Shown here piece after piece: positions 61,107 through 64,000 of a DNA stretch of 64,000 nucleotides. Source of the DNA: CAZRCG01 sp964598565. GTDB taxonomy: Bacteria > Bdellovibrionota > UBA2394. Numbering within the stretch: the stretch's first letter is position 1; each line of letters begins with the position of its first letter. The notes under the pieces were generated by a model. It had not been told where the DNA came from and did not search any database. It saw only the letters and a program-made list of their open reading frames with translations. The stretch lies in assembly GCA_964598565.1 (NCBI GenBank), contig CAZRCG010000001.1:124001-188000 (forward strand), read 5' to 3'. Made by a program: the position numbers and the translations under genes.

Positions 61107-62516
61107 CTAAAGAATATTAGATGCCATCTCCGACAGCGGCGATCGCTCGCCCTTTGTCATAACAACATGCGCTCCCAACGTCTGATCTTTAAAGCGATCA
61201 GCCACATAGGTAATGGCGTTGTTGCTGGCATCAATATAGGGATTATCGATCTGGTAGGGATCTCCCGTCAGAATGACTTTGGTACCTTCACCCGCTCGAG
61301 TGATAATGGTTTTAATTTCATGGGGCGTGAGATTCTGAGCTTCGTCCACCACAAGCCACTGATTGGGAATGGTGCGACCTCGAATATAGGTCAACGCCTC
61401 AATCTCAACCTGCCCAAAATCCATGATAGTTCGATACGATGCTCGTCGCTGAGAACCCGACGACTTGGTCGAAAGCAAGAACTCGAAGTTATCATAAATG
61501 GGCTGCATCCAGGGTCTCAACTTTTCCTCTAACTCCCCGGGCAAAGCACCCAGATCGCGCCCCAACGGAAAAATAGATCGAGACACCAACATTTTGGCAT
61601 ACGCATTCTCATCCAAAACTTTCACGAGACCAGCCGCCAACGCGAGCATGGTCTTGCCCGTCCCAGCCTTACCCACGAGCGTCACCAAAGGAACCTCATC
61701 GTTCATAAGCATATCGATGGCAAAACGCTGCTCTTTATTGCGTGGCATGACGCCCCACAATCCCTTGGCCAGCTCAAGAATGGGTACGATTCTTCCGTTC
61801 TTGTGGTCCCATCGGGCTAGCGCTGTATTCTTCTCATTATCTTGATCTTTTAAAACATAAAACTCGTTAGGAAATGGATGCTCAATATCAGGCAGCACCA
61901 ATTCTCGCTTCTTAAAAAAGGTCTGCAAGTGCTCAGAATTCACTTTCAGCTCTCGCCATCCTGGATAGAGCTCATCCATGTTCACATGCACTTCATTCTC
62001 GTAGTCTACGGCCATGATGCCATAGACATCGGCTCGAACTCTGAAGTTCACATCTTTGGTAACTAAGATAACGCGCTTGTGCTGCTTAGAGAGCTCGATG
62101 GCCGTCATCAGAATTTGCATATCGGATGATACTTTGGAGGTCTTAAACGTTGATTCTGCCTCTTCAAACATATCGCGGGTTTGAATTCTCAATTCCCCTT
62201 GAACCGTCTTTTTGTGTTGGGGATAAATGGCATCTGCAGCTACCTGGAGTGGTACGCCCTGAGAAAGACTACCGAACTGTCGAAGGGAGTCTAGCATGCG
62301 CGAAAAGTGTCGCGCATTCTTGCCCGTTTCATTGAGGTCGCGCTTAAATTTGTCGACCTCCTCTAAGACTTTGATGGGAATAACCACATAGTTATTCCCG
62401 AAAACAAAGATAGCCCCGGGATCATGCAGAATCACGTTGGTATCTAAAACAAAATATTTACGCTCCCCGTGCGAGCTGTCTTCATGAAATTTTGATAATG
62501 TTTGAACGCTGCCCAA
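61107..62516 (-). CDS. phoH2: PhoH2-type PIN-PhoH ATPase/ribonuclease
   Basis: A 469-residue cytoplasmic protein joining an N-terminal PIN nuclease domain (about 22-150, VLDTNVILHDPGAIFVFGNN with acidic site) and a C-terminal PhoH ATPase with P-loop VGKAGTGKTMLALAAG (about 282) and Walker B LVVDEAQNLTPHEIKT. PhoH2 proteins unwind and cut RNA. The order PIN-PhoH matches YlaK/PhoH2. Function in this species is inferred from the family. Convergent with hpf. Confidence 0.9.
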   Translation of the reverse strand: MGSVQTLSKFHEDSSHGERKYFVLDTNVILHDPGAIFVFGNNYVVIPIKVLEEVDKFKRDLNETGKNARHFSRMLDSLRQFGSLSQGVPLQVAADAIYPQHKKTVQGELRIQTRDMFEEAESTFKTSKVSSDMQILMTAIELSKQHKRVILVTKDVNFRVRADVYGIMAVDYENEVHVNMDELYPGWRELKVNSEHLQTFFKKRELVLPDIEHPFPNEFYVLKDQDNEKNTALARWDHKNGRIVPILELAKGLWGVMPRNKEQRFAIDMLMNDEVPLVTLVGKAGTGKTMLALAAGLVKVLDENAYAKMLVSRSIFPLGRDLGALPGELEEKLRPWMQPIYDNFEFLLSTKSSGSQRRASYRTIMDFGQVEIEALTYIRGRTIPNQWLVVDEAQNLTPHEIKTIITRAGEGTKVILTGDPYQIDNPYIDASNNAITYVADRFKDQTLGAHVVMTKGERSPLSEMASNIL

Positions 62517-62684
62517 GATGTCTTAAACTAATCAAAGGCACCTGTAAGAGACAATCAGAAAGGCTCAAAACTTCTGTGGAGTGAGAAAAGTCAAGGAGAT
62601 CGCTTGACGCCTCTGGTTCGACCTGAGCCATGAACTATTTATAAAAACTAAGCGAGCCGCGGCCGTCGGTTCTATTTCTCAGTT

Positions 62685-62960
62685 CTACTTCTCAGTGTCG
62701 AGAAGCCCAATGAGTCCCCACTGAGCTTCGATATAATCAAGCTCGAAGCGCCGGCTAAAATGCATAAAAACAGATTTGAGGGGCGCCGATACCGGGTCGG
62801 AAGACTGAGCTCTATAAGAAAGAATACGTAGTAAATCGAGCCATAATGCAAAACTCTCTGGATCATCCTCGAATGAATCTCGCATCACCAAAGACCTCAG
62901 CGAAAGCAACATCTGATTTCGTTCAATCACCTGATTTTGCGATATTGTAGATACTCCCAT
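62685..62960 (-). CDS. Small protein of unknown function
   Basis: A 91-residue cytoplasmic protein starting at ATG 62960, with GGGAG 11 bases upstream; a TTG at 62981 is an extended start. Sequence (RNQMLLSLRSLVMRDSFEDD and WLDLLRILSYRAQSSDPV) predicts a helical bundle. No family recognised. It lies 169 bases upstream of phoH2 on the same strand and may be its leader gene. Confidence 0.55.
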   Translation of the reverse strand: MGVSTISQNQVIERNQMLLSLRSLVMRDSFEDDPESFALWLDLLRILSYRAQSSDPVSAPLKSVFMHFSRRFELDYIEAQWGLIGLLDTEK

Positions 62961-63051
62961 TTTGAATACTCCCTTTCTCAATCTCTAATGCAAAAGAGAT
63001 GCCGACCTGCTCAAGGCAGAAATCCCGATAAAAGGCCTCTGACAGCCGACA

Positions 63052-63093
63052 GACCCATCTTTATGCGACAATAATGTCGCATAAAGATGGGTC
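63052..63093. repeat. Perfect inverted repeat, 19-base arms with 4-base loop
   Basis: GACCCATCTTTATGCGACA at 63052-63070, loop ATAA, then the exact reverse complement at 63075-63093. Arms match at all 19 positions. No T-run follows on either strand, so it is not a typical terminator. It could be a cruciform, operator, or RNA hairpin between two divergent genes. Confidence 0.9.
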
Positions 63094-63346
63094 GTAGATG
63101 TGACTTTATAGCCCTAATCGACCCTCTGCGCTGAAGAGAATTTCTAAGACAGAAGTCTCATTGCGAAAAAATTTGGACTGGCTCTTATTGCAGATGAAGC
63201 CTCGGCGCCCGCTTCGCTGCAGGCGCCGAGCCCAAACCTACGACCTTCGATACGCAAGTCTCTGAAACAACTCCTATTTAGAATTTCAATGGCCCTGACT
63301 CAGGCCCCCTGCCGCTCCAGCACCAATAAACGTATACTAAGTATGA

Positions 63347-63374
63347 AGGCCCCTCATTTAAAGGGCCTGTTTTT
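63347..63374 (+). terminator. Rho-independent terminator just upstream of the last gene
   Basis: AGGCCC (63347-63352) pairs with GGGCCT (63363-63368), loop about 10 bases, then G and TTTTT (63370-63374). It reads rightwards, ending only 24 bases before the GTG start of the next gene, so it may end an upstream small RNA or act as an attenuator for that gene. A TATACT at 63333-63338 could be a -10 box whose start point would fall at the hairpin. Confidence 0.7.
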
Positions 63375-63397
63375 AAGGGGTTTCTGGAGGTTTTATA

Positions 63398-64000
63398 GTG
63401 CGTGGGGGCGATCGGTTCACTTTAAAAAAAAGTGGCGCTTTGTATTTGTGCTGCTTTCTTTACTCAGCGCTCGCTGGCATCAACACTCTTGCAAACTCGC
63501 CCGAGCTAAAAGTTCAAGCACTTCGACTTATAAGTCCCAAGCCTTCGGCGAAAGCCTCGTTTGGCGACCATGGTTGGTTAGAGTTGCCCAACCAGCGGCT
63601 GGCAGTAGCGGATCCTCATTACGACAACAAGCGCGGAGCGCTTCATGTCTACGATACTCAGCGGGGTCACCTCATTAAAACCTTTGGCGGGCCGCAAGCT
63701 GGTAGTTACTGGACTTCCGGAGGACTCTTTAAATTGAACGATGATTTAGTGGCTTTCTCATCCCCCTGGGATGGTTCCTTAGAAGATAACAAAACCCATA
63801 GTGGAAGCCTGACTTTGATTGACGTGAAAAAGCTTAGGGTCGTGCGGCACTTCTTTGGCGGGGAATCTCATGCCTATATGGGAGGCCCCGCTCTTCTAAC
63901 AAAAGATGATCCAGTGCGAGATAGAAACAAAGAGAATCATTCACGCATTGCTTTAGCGGCCGAAGAGAAGCGATGGCAGATTTTTGTTGCGTCTCCTGAT
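63398..64000 (+). CDS. Exported protein with FG-GAP-like repeat (3' end outside window)
   Basis: At least 201 residues. The N terminus has a basic and hydrophobic export signal (about 10-30, KKSGALYLCCFLYSALAG). The segment FGDHGWLELPNQRLAVADPH, followed by YDNKRGALHVYD, resembles FG-GAP/integrin-like beta-propeller blades, and GSLTLIDVKKLRVVRHFFGG may be the next blade. The start is GTG 63398 with GGAGG 7 bases upstream. The frame stays open to the last base, so the protein continues past the window. Function unknown; likely a secreted or surface propeller. Confidence 0.7.
   Translation, partial: MRGGDRFTLKKSGALYLCCFLYSALAGINTLANSPELKVQALRLISPKPSAKASFGDHGWLELPNQRLAVADPHYDNKRGALHVYDTQRGHLIKTFGGPQAGSYWTSGGLFKLNDDLVAFSSPWDGSLEDNKTHSGSLTLIDVKKLRVVRHFFGGESHAYMGGPALLTKDDPVRDRNKENHSRIALAAEEKRWQIFVASPD

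Larger units (their letters stand above)
62961..63397. other. Intergenic region with palindrome, GC hairpin and terminator
   Basis: These 437 bases contain a perfect 42-base palindrome (63052-63093), a hairpin CTCGGCGCC/GGCGCCGAG (63201-63209 and 63222-63230, loop 12 bases) and an intrinsic terminator (63347-63374). No open frame with a ribosome site is visible. The set fits a small RNA read rightwards and ending at the terminator, or a leader region of the next gene. Confidence 0.5.

Noticed and set aside
61104..61532. 142-residue open frame antisense in phoH2
   Set aside because: Shadow of the ATPase domain with no independent evidence.
63289..63678. Alternative plus-strand frame of 129 residues at the right end
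   Set aside because: It starts before the terminator without a ribosome site, while GTG 63398 in another frame has GGAGG, an export signal and stays open to the end.

Overview
The window looks like chromosomal DNA of a Bdellovibrionota or other deltaproteobacterial-type Gram-negative of moderate GC. The lineage call rests on the large share of exported proteins of unknown function and on an ExbB/ExbD/ExbD engine followed by a GltG-like TonB protein, an outer-membrane barrel and TPR proteins, an arrangement known from myxobacterial Agl/Glt gliding loci and Bdellovibrio. This is inference; no 16S gene is present.

Layout. 1-5408: isoprenoid and repair genes (xseB-ispA-dxs leftwards, nth-ispH rightwards, a phosphoribosyltransferase). 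5512-7965: a membrane H+-pyrophosphatase. 7966-8286: a stretch with a tandem repeat and a decayed coding-like sequence. 8287-18068: ten leftward genes forming the motor/envelope cluster. 18254-23540: membrane and lipid genes (HAMP-like protein, EEP phosphohydrolase, cardiolipin synthase), fabD, miaB and a VanZ-like gene. 23564-28466: a leftward lipA-E2-E3-lipB group plus a convergent small gene that overlaps lipB. 28609-32364: accessory genes (exported protein, VapBC toxin-antitoxin, EamA transporter, AAA/DUF4143 ATPase). 32532-36720: a three-gene unit with a Hint-domain exported protein, a subtilase lipoprotein and an anchored protein. 36948-41087: methyltransferase, periplasmic binding protein and hybrid histidine kinase in overlapping order. 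41176-46013: five tightly packed genes for exported or anchored proteins, two with coiled coils, of unknown function. 46019-50410: exported proteins, including a degenerate exonuclease-like domain fused to a methyltransferase, an exported EEP hydrolase, and a decayed copy of the end of that hydrolase. 50451-50673: a 144-base inverted-repeat element abutting tRNA-Glu. 50717-62960: oppA-like binding protein, an HD-phosphohydrolase/M20-peptidase fusion, merR-mrp-cbpA, aspA, hpf and phoH2. The right end holds a perfect 42-base palindrome, a terminator, and the start of an exported protein that runs off the window.

How genes work together. Dxs, IspA and IspH are three steps of the MEP/prenyl pathway. 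LipA and LipB make and attach lipoate on the E2 encoded beside them, and E3 reoxidises it; no E1 is present here. The ExbBDD proteins should use ion flow to drive a periplasm-spanning GltG-like protein that meets the barrel and TPR proteins. The binding protein and hybrid kinase probably form a ligand-sensing pair. The best candidates for an undescribed system are the five-gene exported coiled-coil operon, the Hint-subtilase unit, and the motor cluster ending in a CXXCH protein.
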